DNA of 64,000 bases from Prostheceraeus crozeri (lineage: Eukaryota > Platyhelminthes > Polycladida > Euryleptidae), in the NCBI GenBank assembly GCA_907163375.1, contig CAJQUW010011280.1, positions 496,001-560,000 of the forward strand, read 5' to 3'. Shown here in pieces: positions 1 to 14,500 of the stretch. The notes below the pieces were generated by a model. That model was not told the origin of the DNA. It worked only from the letters and a program-made list of their open reading frames with translations, and searched no databases. Each line of letters starts with the position of its first letter. Positions within the stretch are counted from its first letter, which is position 1. The translations under genes and the position numbers were made by a program.

Positions 1-1587
1 TCTTTAAGCGAGTCTTGGGAATTGTCTCTGCACTTTCTGATGATGCCATGACGCAGTTGATACCGAAGATATCGATCAAAAAAATAGACTGAGTGTTAAA
101 TCGTTGGGCTCAAATGCCTGTGTGACTGAGTCAAAAGGCAACCAATAACTGAGTTCGTATTGTTGCACAAGCCCCTGCGCTTGTCTTCATGCCTTCTCGC
201 ATATTCTTAGAATTGTACCCCTTGAATTCTTGGAATAATGGTGTTCGTAAAAGGATGGGATGATTCGATCAACGGCAACATCAAGCACACACACGCGAGA
301 ACGCGCACATAAACAACCAATGACTAATAACACTTATTGTGAGAATACTTGGAGATAAATTCTAGGATTTCTTGATCACAATAAATTCTATTTCCAAATA
401 TCAGCCCATGGGCCTGTATTTGGGTGGGCTTATATATGGAAAAATTATTATATATGGTAATAGGTATTAGGAAAATTTAACTAGTCGGGAGCACGCAAAT
501 CATGTGTAGTTTGGTACATGCAGCAACAAATACGACACCACTTTCTACAGAATCGTGTGGCTGGGTTTTGAAAAAATTTTTCCAACCAAATGTTTGCTGC
601 ACTTTTTTTGATTGACTAGTTGCGTATTCCATGATGCCGGATCATTTCGGATTTTCATAAAATGCTCATCCGATGTGATCCGACTGTTCAAACTTAAAAT
701 GAGAATCCGAAGAGAAAAAGAGGAGTTCGAGCGAGTGCGATTCGACAGCCTGATCCGGATCGGATTTGCACACCTCTAATTCGCTTATTTAATTGTTTGT
801 GTTCCTTACAATCAGAATAAAATATCAAAGCATTCAAGCATGCATTAAACAGTTTATTCTTAGTTTGTCTTTTTATTCATTTTGTCTAGAGCTCGGAACT
901 TCAGGCACATAAAAAAGGCAGTCAAAAGGCAACTGCATAAAGGCATTTATCATGTCATTGATCTATGACACAGAAGTTCTGTCAGATTTTCAAAAGTTGA
1001 GAGACAGGCGTCTCTGTGTCCGTCAATAAGTATATTGAGTTGTGAAAAGTATTCCTTTCACATGTGCGAATTTCATGGGTTGTATCACTGGATGATTCAT
1101 ATCGAAGTCTGAATGCATTATTTCATTCGTTCCGCTGTGAGCAGCATATTTCTTCAGGGATTCTAAACGCGGATATTTTTACCATGAAATTCTCAGATTT
1201 TGAATTGATGACCTATCCTTTGTGTCCCGGTATTGCCTTCAGCTTCATGTGTAGGAGATTCACCTTTTTGTCAACGTTGCTTCAAGTGAAACACTTCGCT
1301 ATTCCAGAGAAGTGACACGCTAAAAATTCGAAAAGTGATTAAGAATATAGGTCAAATAACTCTTCAAAAATATTTCCAAACAATTCCTTTGCGATTTGAA
1401 ATGAGACAGCATCCGCCGGGCAAAACACAGCAAAACTGACTAAAAATAGTCGAAAGTTTTCCTCAGCATGTAATTATAGGCTGAAATGACAAAAACGACA
1501 TAGAGGACGAAGGATTTAAAGTTTGATAACGTTTGAACGTTTTACGAAGCTATCTTTTCATTCGCAATCAGTTTGCGGACATCAAAA
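1..1587. other. Downstream TPR intron or intergenic; no exon recognised
   Basis: I looked for the TPR C-terminal tail (Thr/Pro-rich, then acidic) on the minus strand and saw none. A short CA-rich run lies at about 285-310. At about 767-777 the sequence ends in an inverted copy of a TAGAGGTGTGC-like hAT terminus without a recognisable partner. Confidence 0.4.
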
Positions 1588-1824
1588 TTAGTAAGCTTTT
1601 TCTTTGGCAGTACAATGGCGTGTATTTGTAAGGCAAGCAGCATGCAGCATGCAAGGAATCAAGACTTTCAATGAACGGCCTGCCTGAATCATGGACCTTG
1701 TGGCACCAGTCACAAATAGAGGAGCTTGATTATGCTGAAGTCCGCTGGGCAACAAGATATTCAAGGCTTTTGTGATCGTCAAGCTGTCAGTTCTTTCTAC
1801 AACGTCACAGCAATGTAAATACAC
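1588..1824 (-). pseudogene. hAT-like transposase fragment
   Basis: A 78-codon open stretch whose middle reads APLFVTGATRSMIQAGRSLKVL then PCMLHAACL. This resembles the core of a hAT-like transposase family (LFVTDAA-Y--KAG--LK--YP-M-H-TCLAH type), where the conserved acidic and His/Cys positions follow in the same order. Expected D after VT is G here, and the following CLAH reads CLTN, so it is decayed. Weak continuation (FDVRKLIANEK) follows below 1588. It may come from the same family as the C-terminal relic near 21 kb. It is unrelated to TPR. Confidence 0.55.
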
Positions 1825-2188
1825 TGTAGTTGAGGATTTCAGAGCTTAATGTCCCGAATGTGAATCACGAAGAGGTTCACTGGTGAAAATTGCGACTTTC
1901 TCGCAGCTTCGAAGCATGACTTCAAAAGAGTATTGAGTTTGGCATTTTTCGTCTTGCAGCACTAAAAATGATATCATTGGGTTGAAACTGGAGTAAAAAA
2001 GTAAACACAAAACCAATTGTAAAAAATGAAATGAAATCTCATTTAACGAAAAAATTAAAATTTCGGTGTTAAGACAAATGTGCAGCTGTGGCATTTTACC
2101 TCAAGTTCCGGGCTCTAATTATGACAATTTATCAGGAACCGGTATCAACAATTCTATGGAATACAACACAAGATGCAGTTCAACTGAC

Positions 2189-2554
2189 CTGTTGCAATGG
2201 AAGCTGCTGAGATGCTGACATGTTTGACTGATTCGAATTTTGTGTACTTGCGGAGACTGTACTTTGTTGACTTTGTCGGTCCAAGCTTTGTTTCAAATGC
2301 TTCACCATTTTCTTTAGTTCTACATTCTCCTTCGACACCTTCTGCATTTGACTCTCGAACAAACGCGAGCGTAAATTAAGCTCGTTTCTTTCCTCAGCTC
2401 CAGACGATAATTGAGCAGAGAGTCCATTCACACGTTCTGTCAATTCGGAATTGGTAGAAGTTAACCTTTCGACATTTCTACGACAATCCAATACTGTTTC
2501 TTGAGCCTTGGTGAACACTGCAGCTTCATCACTTGCATCTACATCTTGTAATAT
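2189..2554 (-). CDS. TPR: TPR exon 26 (last one visible)
   Basis: Residues 1582-1703 (122 codons). The end of the coiled coil (ELKKMVKHLKQSLDRQ) passes into a Ser/Gln/Asn-rich low-complexity stretch, as in TPR where the coil gives way to the disordered tail. The donor CAG|GTCAGT at 2187-2188 lies just before an in-frame TGA. I prefer splicing because the family tail is long and is missing here, but a short isoform ending at that TGA is possible. Confidence 0.9.
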
Positions 2555-5500
2555 CTGTAAAATATCAAAATAATATTGGTTATGAAAATGAAATGAAAAT
2601 CATTTGATTGCATTATCATTACCGATGACAGCTTTCCAATCATTTCCGACTGAGATGTCTGTTTCTGCGTCAGTTCTTGCAATCTTGTCTTTATAGCCTT
2701 GTTCTCGGTTTGGAGAGTTGTCAGCTGATTTCGTATATTAATATTCACATCCTTCTGAGTCTTGAGTTCTTCCTCTAAAAAGGTAGGAATAATTTTTTTT
2801 TCATTATCCACTTGCAAAGAATGCAAATCCAAAATTCACAGCGCGTTCTCAATTAAAGCGACGTCTTTAAGATAAATCCATATTCGTTATGCAAAAAAGT
2901 CAAACTACCACCCGGTCGATGATACTCATTGACAAAATTTTTGAAAAATTTACTTCTTTAACTTCTTTCATTTTTGACTTGTATATATACATGTATGTAT
3001 GATACCTTGATAATTTAGTCACAATCTCCACCAAGTCGCTAGCACAGAAAAACAACGCATGTAGCAGATTCAACTTTAATAGCGCCTGTGCCCCCTCTAG
3101 CTCCAATATATTCAGTAATCCGAGATGGCATGGATTCACAAAGTTTCTGAATGAAGGATGTTTCAAGGAGAAGCCACTGCTCTGTCAGTCTTTCAGAGAG
3201 AATCTTCAGGGACACTGGTGGAAGTGAATAGCGGACTCTCACTCGCCGCCCAAGCTCGTCCCAGACTTGTTCAATGGGTGACAAGTCAGGTGAGCGTGCA
3301 GGCCAGTCAAGGGTTTGAATGTTCAATCTCCTAACAGTGGCAATGACAGCCGAGGAGCGATGTGGTCTTGCGTTGTCTTCTTGGAAGACGAGATCCTCCA
3401 CCCTGACCACTGGGGCAACAACAGGAAGCACAATTTCATTGAGATGCCTCTCTCCAGTCAACGTGCCTTTGATGATGACTGCTGTCGTTCGTCCGCCATG
3501 CCAAATGCCACCCCACAGCATAACACTTCCGCCATCATATCTGTCGTGTTCTTTAATACAGCATGGGGCAAAGCGTTCACCTGGAAGACGATGCACTCTG
3601 GCACGACCGTCATTGAAATCCAGAGTGAATCTCGATTCATCGGTCCACAAGACTTTTTGCCAGTGATGGTCATTCCATGAGCGATGGGCATCACACCAAG
3701 CAACTCGTCTTCTGTGGTGCTCAAAACTCAATGGAATTAGGACAGCTGATTGTCACGATTGAATTCCAGCTTCTCGCAATCTTCGGTAAGCCGTTCGAAC
3801 GCTACACTCTATATTTGAGGCACTCTTCCAGTGTACAATTAGCTTTGGGACTGACACAAATCTATTCCTCTTTGCAGCTAAAACTAGACGTGCGTCTGTC
3901 CTTCCTGCAGACTTTCTTGGTCGACCAGATCCCTTCTTCTTTTTAACATCTACTTCTGCTTTCCATCGACACCACCACCTCCAAACAACGACTCTCGATA
4001 GTTGCAGCTCTTCGGCAACACTCGCACAACTTCTACCACAACGAATCATTCCAATAGCCATACCTCTGGTAAACTGATCGTGTGCCCATTTATTTTACAA
4101 AAGCTGGATCTCAGTTCACGTTTATGTTCAATTTGTAAAAGCAATTGTGACAGTTGCATCGATATCAAAATTTGAAATTTGACCACCATAGATATTTCTC
4201 CATTCTCTAATGTGTTGAATGGTAATACATAGAAAGCGAGATATTGCATCATATCTGAGAAAAAATGAAACAAACTTCAATTCAAGCCAATGATTGTTTC
4301 ATTAATTATATCAATGAGTATATATAGCCCATGTATAATAACATTTCTAAAATGTTTCAGAACAGATTATACTTAAATATGCATGATGTTTCTTCTGATA
4401 TCTTCTAATATTTATATGAATGCATGCATTCTTCATCAGTAAGCTGCCTTTTAAAAATAGGCAAAAGCTGACGAGAACAGTAGAATGAAACTACGCTGCT
4501 AAAGCAACCATTATTCCGGCTGTCACAGCCAGCTTCAGGGGAGCAAAGACTTACAAAGTCCTAGTTCGCATGATTTGAAGAAATTCTAAAAAGTCAATGG
4601 CAAATTTGGTAATACAAGTAGGGATCAAAGCACTGTGAAGGCGGATCCCACGCAGTCGTCAGCAACCATGATAGCTCAATTTCACGATCATGTCAGCTGG
4701 TCATGATAGTGAAATTGCACTGCGTATCAAACGCAATTATTCACAAATGACACAATGTAATCTGCAGACTGATAAAACTCACGTAATTTTCCTTCGTTAT
4801 CCCTTTTCTTCAACGCCTCTGCCTCAGATTTGTATTTCTTTGCGATTTCACGAAGTTGCGTTATCGACGTTTCTTTTTTAGCGACAATACTGACTTGACT
4901 TTCAAGACGACCTCTAGAAAATATAGAAATGTAATTTTCAGAAATGCAGATTACAATGAAACATTTCATTAAGCAAAAAATATAAAAACGTGGATAACTT
5001 TATCGCTTTTGCTGTTAGGATATTCATCTGTTAGGAAAGAAATTTTTACTTGACAACTGAGTCTGATGCATCCATAGTCTGATGGATATCCTCAGCATTG
5101 ACATCCTTTTTTCAGTGTGGCTTTCGGCTTCTCCTATGCAGAAGACAGTGTGACGAGAGTGAAACATTCAGTCCTTCTTAGAGCAACCGACAGACTCCAG
5201 AGTGTTCTGTGAGAAGTGTCAAGCTCGAAGCCGTTCTCAATATCGTGAATTCAATCAATTTATAGTCATATCTGATGATTTAACGATCTAATGATACAAT
5301 CGATTTAGTCATATCACTCAACTAATTTGTCATATTTTAAATTTTCATCAGATGAAACCTAATAATAACTAAAAAATGAAAAATGAGGTTTAAGGTATTT
5401 GCGGATTTGAAACCTGTTTGTTATGATGCATTGATGAGCAGTGGCCCGAATCAATTACGTCTTCATTAAACCTAGTTTTGGTGATAATTCGGAAGAAAGA

Positions 5501-8500
5501 AAGTAGTTCTCAAATCCAGAGATTCTTTATTCTACGCAGGGCAATTTTTCGCAACGCTTTCCCCCTCCATTGTTGTTTTCAGCTCAATTTCACTATAATT
5601 AAGATAAACAATAATTTACATTGCAACAAAACTATCACGCATATTGCACCAGTGACATCGCATATAATACATGTGTACGATGTCATTGATACAATGTGAC
5701 TTCATGTTGGACGACGATGAGTATAATTCATTACTTAATACTTACGAAACACTCTTAATATCTGCATTTAGTTCTTCGTTTCGAGTTTTCAGATTTGAGA
5801 TTGTGCCTTGCAGCTCTTGCATCAGTTTTTCTTTCTCAGTTAATGATTCATTCAACCGTTTAACCTCCGATTGACTCTTCTCATATTCTCCCTCACGCAC
5901 GGACAAAGTTTGTTGAAGCTGATCGCGATCCTCACTGAAATCAAGTAGAAATTGGCTGAAGAGAAAAATCCCGAAGTGACCGAACAATATTAGTGAGACC
6001 ACTTTTAAAACCGATGTGTGCTATTCGGCAATTAATGGAATGCTGAGGCAAGGTGAGGCCAAATTATAATTATTGTGCCGACCTTGGTAATGGGGAATTG
6101 TGTGGTTAAAAATCAGTTTTAAGCTTCATTTATCCTAGGTCAATAAATATTTCAGTTGATCTTCAAGCAGCTCACATTGTATGACACTATCTGCCTTCAT
6201 CATACTTTCAATAAATAGTCAGTTATATTGTTTTCTAGCTTGGATGAGAGCCTCTCTCTTTGTTGGTGCCCATTGATACAATATTCTGACAATTGATAGA
6301 TTAATCATTACTTTTTCCAATCATTTGATGATATGAAAACACCATTTAATTGTTTGGCGTTTCGTCCGTTCTTGATAGAGCAATACACGGAACTGCATCT
6401 TGGCTACATGCTACATGAAATCGCTGTTTGACAAATACTCACTATTGATTGACAGTGACAAATTGCATGGACGGAGAATTAGGCATAAAGACACAGTAAT
6501 AGACAATGATTGACAACCTAATGTGAAAACACGTGTACAAGTCATAAATGAACAATCGAATAAGTTAAAAGACAATTGAGTTGAAGTACTAAGTAAAGTA
6601 ACATAAGTGAGTATAAATAAAGGAAAAGAAAAAAGAAAAAAGAAAAAAGGAAAAATGAAGAAAAATAAATAAATAAGTAAAAATAAAAAATTATTGTAAA
6701 ACAAAATCATAAACAAACAACTACAAAATGATGCTGAGAAAAATACGCTCTTTCTGTATACATAAAGATGGACGAAGCCATTTTATCGCGACACCTTCGG
6801 CCAAAAAGTTCAAATTTTGAACGACACTTTGACAGCTGAAAAGTTATTAATACAGGTAGCGGTACGATGCGAGCATTCCTGAAGGTGTCTTGTGATGCTG
6901 GAGGATGCATCCTTCGTTGATCTTGGACGTCTGCCACTGGTGGTGAGCCACTTCGGAAGATGCTCATTTGCACGAACTCTGACGGAAGATGCGCCGAGCA
7001 ATTAAATGGTGTTTTCATATCATCAAATTATCGGAAAAAGTAATGATTAATCCATCAATTGTCAGAATATTGGAAGAGAGCAGCAAAGTTGTCTCATATT
7101 AACAACGCTAGCATCTAGCCACACTTATATTCAAGGAACCGATAGAATGCTATCGGAATGATCGATAAAGACTTTGCAGAGTTCAATCCCTCATTATGAA
7201 TGGCACTCCCAGGCAAACAGCAAGCATGTTATAATGATGAAGCAATAAGTCTACCTGCTTAATCATTAGTCAATCTAGTCCAAAGCAATTTAGTCCATAC
7301 AAAAAGTAAATTCACTCTAATGTGCAGTGAATTTAGTGCAAACTACAGTACATTTCGTTCGTCAAGCAGTTTATCATACATACTCTTTTTAATAGGATTT
7401 GCTAATCAAATGGATCAATTTGACAGCCTGCTTTACTAAATTGACATTGAATGAACTAGACTAGGAAAAGCAAGAAAATCATACCCATTTCCAGTTCTTC
7501 ATTTGATGGTTTGCATCATGCATGAAGAAATGCGTTTGAAAAATGGGCACTTAGTGCGTCCAGAAGACGTAATTCTTCAAGCTTAATGATTGATCTTGAT
7601 GCAAAATCCAACCTGTTGTTTCATTGAAGTTCACAAACATTACATCTGCTAGATTACAAGGTCAGTTCGCCATCCTATGAGTGAAACAACTGGCAACCGA
7701 CGTCAACATTCTTGATTGCAGCAGCGCATCAGCGTTGCGATAATCAGAGGGAATGGTTTAAGTGCATCGATGGCTGGCGGAGCTCGCTGTTAACTTTTCC
7801 TTCGCTTGTCTTTTTTTCTTATTTTGCATAATCTATCTTTTATTGAATAATATAGTATTTAACAGTTTTTCTTATTGAATTCCTAAAGAATTTATAAATC
7901 TATTCCTTCATTCATACAGAGTGCATTCAATGGGTCAGAAAAGTCAATACCGGCTGTGTGACTTGCTTTGCTATACGCTGAAAATCATGTGATCCCAAAA
8001 TGCTACACGTCCATACAATTTCACTTACCAAGCTTTCTTGAAAACTTCTGGATCCAGTTTTTCTTGGCGTTCTATCAGGCGAGCACATCGCTTCTTCCAT
8101 CGCTCATTTTCTTCTTGTAGTGAAGACTTATTTCCCTCCAAAGATGCATTGACTTCCCGCAACGAGTCTAATTCAGTTCGCAGCGGCTCCATACTATGCT
8201 TCAAAGCTGCTAAATTGTCTTGTGTTTCCTTCAATTCGGCTTCAATATTTGAACGTTCAGAACGCATCAGACGATTGCTTTCAGTTAACAGATTTAATTG
8301 TTCAACCTTTGACATCAGGTCAGCGTGGTGTTTTGCACTCGCCAATTCAGTCTGAAAGGGGAAAATCCAAGTATACTTCACATAAAAGGAAAATTGATAA
8401 ATCAAGAAGTTATGAACATTCAAAATAGCTCATCAATCTGATGCTCTGTAATATTTTTCTGATGTCCCATCTCGAGCAATGCATAGCAATAAATCTTTTT

Positions 8501-11500
8501 AAAAGTGAACATTTTGACAGTTTAAATGTCCCTGTCGATTTCATTCTCATGAATAATGCACCATAATAACGCATCCGCGTAATCTAGAATAGGCGTGCTC
8601 CGTCTTTATTGACATCAACAAATCAATAACACTCAAGCTACTGAGTCGATAAACGTGCACAGTGTCTGATTTTATACTCACTTTTGTAGCAGTGATAATA
8701 TCCGTGGTTGCATGTGGCAGATACTCTCTTTTTGACCGAAGGCATCATATCAGCTCACGGCTTTTCTGTCGAATATAGCGTCTTCGAAGTCACAACCTCC
8801 ACAACCGCACTCCAAGGATGTCGAGAAATGGGAATGCCTTCTTCCCTTGTATGACCAGATACATCAATAGAATAGGTTGCAATGAGTTTATCAGCATTTA
8901 TACTACACCATGATGACATACATATACCAATCGACTTTTATCTTTCATTGTATTGATACTTACCTCAATTACTTTTAATTTATCTACCGTTTGCTTCCTA
9001 TCCTCATGAGAATATCTTGTACCTGCTTTGTGAACAATTTATTGTAACCATAACTTTCATTCAGAAGAATATATACAATTATATACAATAAACAATTAAT
9101 AGACAATTATAATTAATCTAACTGATACTTTTTAAAATGTTCTGAATAATTAAGGTCTGCTGTGAAGGAGAAATTCGTCTTGAAAATAGGAATGTCAAGT
9201 TCCTTCGGCTTGTTATACTTGACAGAGCACAGCAGCCGAAATTTGTTGGTTGATACACTTATGCGTGATACCTCTGCAATGTAAGTTGAAATGGTCTGAT
9301 CGATGCATCGCCTACACAATCAAAATGCACTAGATTTTATGCAAAACGCGATAAAAGCCATCCTTTTCAATGAAAAACGCAATAACTGCTGACATGCTGC
9401 GATTTTGATGTCGATCTTACAATGTGCCATAGTGCAATTTGAATAAAACTTCATCACAATTGATTTTTTCCAGGTACCCCATCTCATGATAAGATCAGTT
9501 CTCACATCCGGCTGTGAAAGTTGGGGAGCTTTGAATATCTATGTATCAAACAATTGGGGAAATTTCGTCCAGAACAACGCATTTCTTATGCCTTCCTTTA
9601 CGCACATTTCAACATCAAAGACACCGTGTCCAAATTTATGAAACATCGTCGCTTGACTTGGTTTGGTCACGTTCTTCGAATGGGCTCGAACAGAATTCCA
9701 CATCAGCTGCTATGGTATCATCAACAACGGCCAGGCGGGCAACGAAAACGTGGCAGACAGAAGATGACCTGGAAACGGCGTCTTCATCATGAAACGAAGC
9801 ACCTGGCCGGCATCATCAGGTACCATCGCGGTAAATCAAGTGACTGGCTGGCCACAGGAACCGAATGAGTGAAATATCTGACAGAACTGGCAGACGATCA
9901 CCAACAGTGGAGAAAAATTGTGTCAGCGGATCATTGCCAGGATTGTTCAAGACGTCAAGCCTTGCTGTAAAGTCAAGTGAGTCAAGTCATCTCATGATAT
10001 TGATAAGACATCGGCAAACTGAGAGGAGAAATATGACGTCATTCTAGTACCGATGAGTAAATCATGAGTTCGATCAAAAAGATGGGCCATTTTTTGTATC
10101 CAGTCAAGTTCAGACATTTCAGTCATTTTCAGAACATTCTTTCCTTGATAATTATTAAGGCTATATAGGGACTGGGAGATTCGGATCGGCATCTCTCCCC
10201 ACAGTTTCATTGTAGGAAGTGTCAACAGCAACAGTAACTTCCAACAAATCTTCTTTTTAATCTTTCTTCAGCTGATCATTATGCTAATGTGTGATTAAAT
10301 TCGAATTTTCAGTGAGCATCATCAAGCAATACATTTGCTAGTCTAACTCAGATCATGCTCCCTTTTGATTAGCTACAGCTGTAAATTGACGCATCCTTTC
10401 CCGCAACTTCACAGTTTTCATTCGCATCCTTTTCATCTTCAGTACGCTTTTTCTCCTTCTCCTTTAATGTCTCAAGTTTCATTATTTACAGATTCAACGA
10501 CTTAAGCCGTTGCCACCTCTTTTAGTAATCTCACAGCTGTGTTAGTCCATCAGCAGTTGTTGTTCTCTTTTTTATTTCCTAATACTGACGATGAGCATCC
10601 TTGGAACAAGCCAGCTTGTAAAAAAACTTGAACAGCTCCTCCCGAACAGCGATCATAATCTTTGCGAAGTTTCAATGAATAAATTTGTTCATTCTGCTGC
10701 TATAGTATTTCTAATAGCCGACTGTATCTTTCAAAAATAGCCAACGTCCCCAATTATGGACGCATAAGAAAGGCTGGTTAACCTTTATCAGTTGTTTGTA
10801 TTTGCTCTCATCGCCAGATGCACACCAGAAGGCATCACTCCAAAGATGGTCACAAGCCGGACAATCAGTTCACGCTTTATGTGAAGTTTAATGTCATATT
10901 AGCCATATTCAAACATTATACGAGTAATTCAATGATGCTGTAAAAAAGCATACCTTATTGCGTTCACGTTCACTATTCAATTCTTCACGCAGTTGAGAAA
11001 CCTTGCGATCGAAATCCACCATTCTTTGTGTGATGCGAGCATTTTCAACTTGAAGTCTTTCACTTTCGATTTCAGCTAGTTCTTTCTCTCGTCTAAGGTA
11101 TCGCACTACTTGGAGGAGGTCTTCTGACGTCTTTAGTTCATCCGATTTCACTAAAGTTTCGTCATCTTTTGAGGAAAGACTTTCGATAGCTTTTCGTAGA
11201 GAAATTATCTGACTTCCGAACTGTAAGGAAAAACATGTCTATCAGAAAAATATTCTCAATATTGATATCACATTTGACGAATAATGCTGACAAAATTATG
11301 TTCTTGAAATTAACCATATTCTTAAACGGCTTCAATAATGTGAGCATGTCCAGCGCCAGCGCCAGTTCTCTTAAAGCAAAATCTTAAAACACATTCTTAT
11401 TGTCACTTTGATCATTAATACAGACTGCCTATTGCACAGATTATAGAAAACTGAAAAAATGAGGGGTATTGTTACCGAAATTTAGTGCATAAGAAAACTT

Positions 11501-14500
11501 GTGAAAATTAGTCTCAGTTGATAAAAGCGATTAGCGCTTTTTCTGTTTCGAGTTGCACAACACATTTAATTTAAGCATTCCTATCGAATTTCCACGCAAA
11601 ATTATATATTCCACTGGATTGCATACGGCGGATTTCTCTAAAACGGTCATGTACTTTGAAGTATAACATCGTGCAATGTACAGTACAATGACTTCATTAA
11701 TCTAAGCCATTGGATCATGAAATTGAGAAATGTACGAGTCAGCTGTACATGCAAACCATCTGACTTAAAAGAAGATATTGATGGCAGAAAATAAGGCAAT
11801 TTACTCGTGAGTTACTGCAATAAAAGTACAGGGCGAATCAAAAGTCGGTGCAAAAAGTAAACGGCGATATCTCAGTGATTATTTAAGATATCAACCTAAG
11901 TTTTTCTTCTTTCAGTTGTCAAAGGAATGGGATTTGATAATCTATTTGTTACATTAGCACACTAATTCATTCCGTTGCTGAAAATTTCAGAAGTTTTCGC
12001 TATCATTTATATGCTTTATAGTTGCTCGAATTATTCACTGCATCGTACTTGCAATCTCTGTTTGCTGACTCAGTGCATAAGTATCCAGTTCATAGATATC
12101 CAACATTTGAACATACAAACTGATGTTCAAGTTCATAGATATTCAACATTTGAACGCAAAACTGATGTTAACAAAGACACAGGCATCATTCGCTATGGAT
12201 TTTCAGACGCGAAAAGAGCTGTTAAAACTTTATCATCAGAATGGTGAGAATGTGACTTCTTGTATCATGGAAGGCCAGGCTCCATGGAGGAGTTGAAGAG
12301 CCGCATTACGAACGAAGTTGCCTTGTTGAATCAGTCAGAACTGATAAATGCTATCTCAGACGTTCTTTACCGAGCGGAATTGCTGGTTGAGGTAAATGGT
12401 GATGCTTTTGAGTATTCAAAATAAATCTTTGTTTTCTTAATATGATCTTATTTGAAAATCGCTTGTTATTATCTAAAAAACTTTGGAAGAGAAAAACATA
12501 GTGGGAATAAACAAAAATTGTATCAATACATTAATACAAAATAATAATTAGTGTGCTAATGTAACAAATAGATTATCAAATCCCATTCCTTTGACAACTT
12601 ATGGAAGAAAAAATTAGGTCGGTATCTTAAATAATCAGTGAGATATCGCCGTTTACTTTTTCACCGACTGTTGAATCACCCTGTACTAAAAATCGAATAG
12701 AACAAAAAATTACTATAAAATACACAACTATGGAAGCAAACATGGTATGTATATGAATAATTTTGACATCAACTTGGAGCTAATAGGAGTAATATTTAAG
12801 AAATAAGAAAAAATGATGAAATGATGAAATTGAAGAGATGAATAAAAATGACGATCAATTTCAAAAATGATGCAATAGACAGCCTGTTAACATAATCCTA
12901 AGATCGATAAGAAAATGAATAATTCACATCTCTCACTCGTTCAATTTGTTCCTGATATTCGTTGTTTTCATTTTGCATGATTTCTATGCGATCATTCAAT
13001 TCGCATTTTTGCTTCTCGAGATCATTTTCCTGCTGCAAAAATTGTCGCTCTCGTCTGCAGGCTTCGTTAGTCGCAATTTCTGCTTCCTTTTTCCACTGTT
13101 CACGCTCGGCTGTCAATTTATCCATCTGAAACCGGAATGAAAAGTATATGATTGATGTTTAATGCAAATTGAACATCTTAATTCTTAATCATTTCAAAAT
13201 TGACAGAAAAAGTAAGTGTCTACTAATCATGTATTACTACCAGAGAAACCATTCAACTGCAATGTGATTTGCGTGAAACTTGTGAATCAGATCAGCTATC
13301 CTTGATTTCAGTGCTGAGATGGTTTCGAAAGATTAAAGATTATTCACGATGAAGACGTCATTCACTGAGTTAGGATTAAAAAATGATAAGCCGTTGGTTA
13401 CCTAACGTCGCGCAACAACAACAAGGGATATCAACAATTATATAGGAGCAAGTCATGAGACAGTTCGGCGTTGTTTACAAAAAACGGTCAGGCCCTATTT
13501 AGCCGATGTCTCGGTGATCATCAATTGAGCGAATCCAGCATGCAGAGAAAATTTCAATGCATTTTCTCAACATCTGGATAGGCTTGCGTTAATTGCAATA
13601 GCCAGATGGCAACGACTGATGAAATTGGGATGTATGCATGCAATAAAACTAAAAGTTTCCAAAAATGAGGCCGATCCTTGTACTTAAATCAGCAGCTGGT
13701 TTGTAGCAAGACTTGTGAACTCACGAGTGAAGTTGTTCCGTAGAAGAATTGTTATGAGAGAGATAGAGAAAAAATATTAATAAAGCACTGCAATGGTGGA
13801 AGCCCTTGCGAATACGAGGGTGTGAATTAATATAATAAATGAATAATTTACAGAAATATTTACATCATATATCTGCTAGTAATTCGGTCAAAACCTTCGT
13901 TACAAGATTGTATGAACAAATAGCTTGTGATGCATCTACCTCATCTCGTGTGCTGCTCAGTTGACAAACATCCTCCGCATGTTGCTTTAATTCTGCTTGG
14001 TATTTGTCAGAGACTTCTCGAAGCTCTAAATCTCGATTTTGAATATCAGCACGTAGAGAGGTGATCAGTTCATCCTTTTCGTTGATTGCTTCGTTTGTAT
14101 TGATTTCAGATGACTTTCGCTCTTCTCGAGTTCTCACTTCCAACTCTTTTGCTTCAGCCAATTCGCGTCGCAGAATATCAATCTGAAAATCAAAATTAAC
14201 CATAAATTCAATTTCAGAACCGAGTGAGTTCAAAGATAACTAAGAGACTCAAATAATGATGAAAACTATCAAAATGCTATGTTGAATCTTATGTTGTTCA
14301 CAAATAAATGGTTAGATGTAAATTAGTTTAAATATCGAATTTTAAGACGACAGGCCTCTGTGAAGTAAAGCTGGAAAACTGAACTATTGGTAAAGCGCCA
14401 GTTGATAGTACTCGTATAATCTTTTAGTAATATTCACAGTTGATGCAATGAAGTCTAGAATTAATAAATGATATTCATTGAGTCTAGATCAGTGTTTCCA

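Noticed and set aside
1064-1315. 83-codon plus-strand open stretch as a possible gene
   Set aside because: No recognisable motif, and it lies opposite the TPR downstream region without splice-compatible partners.
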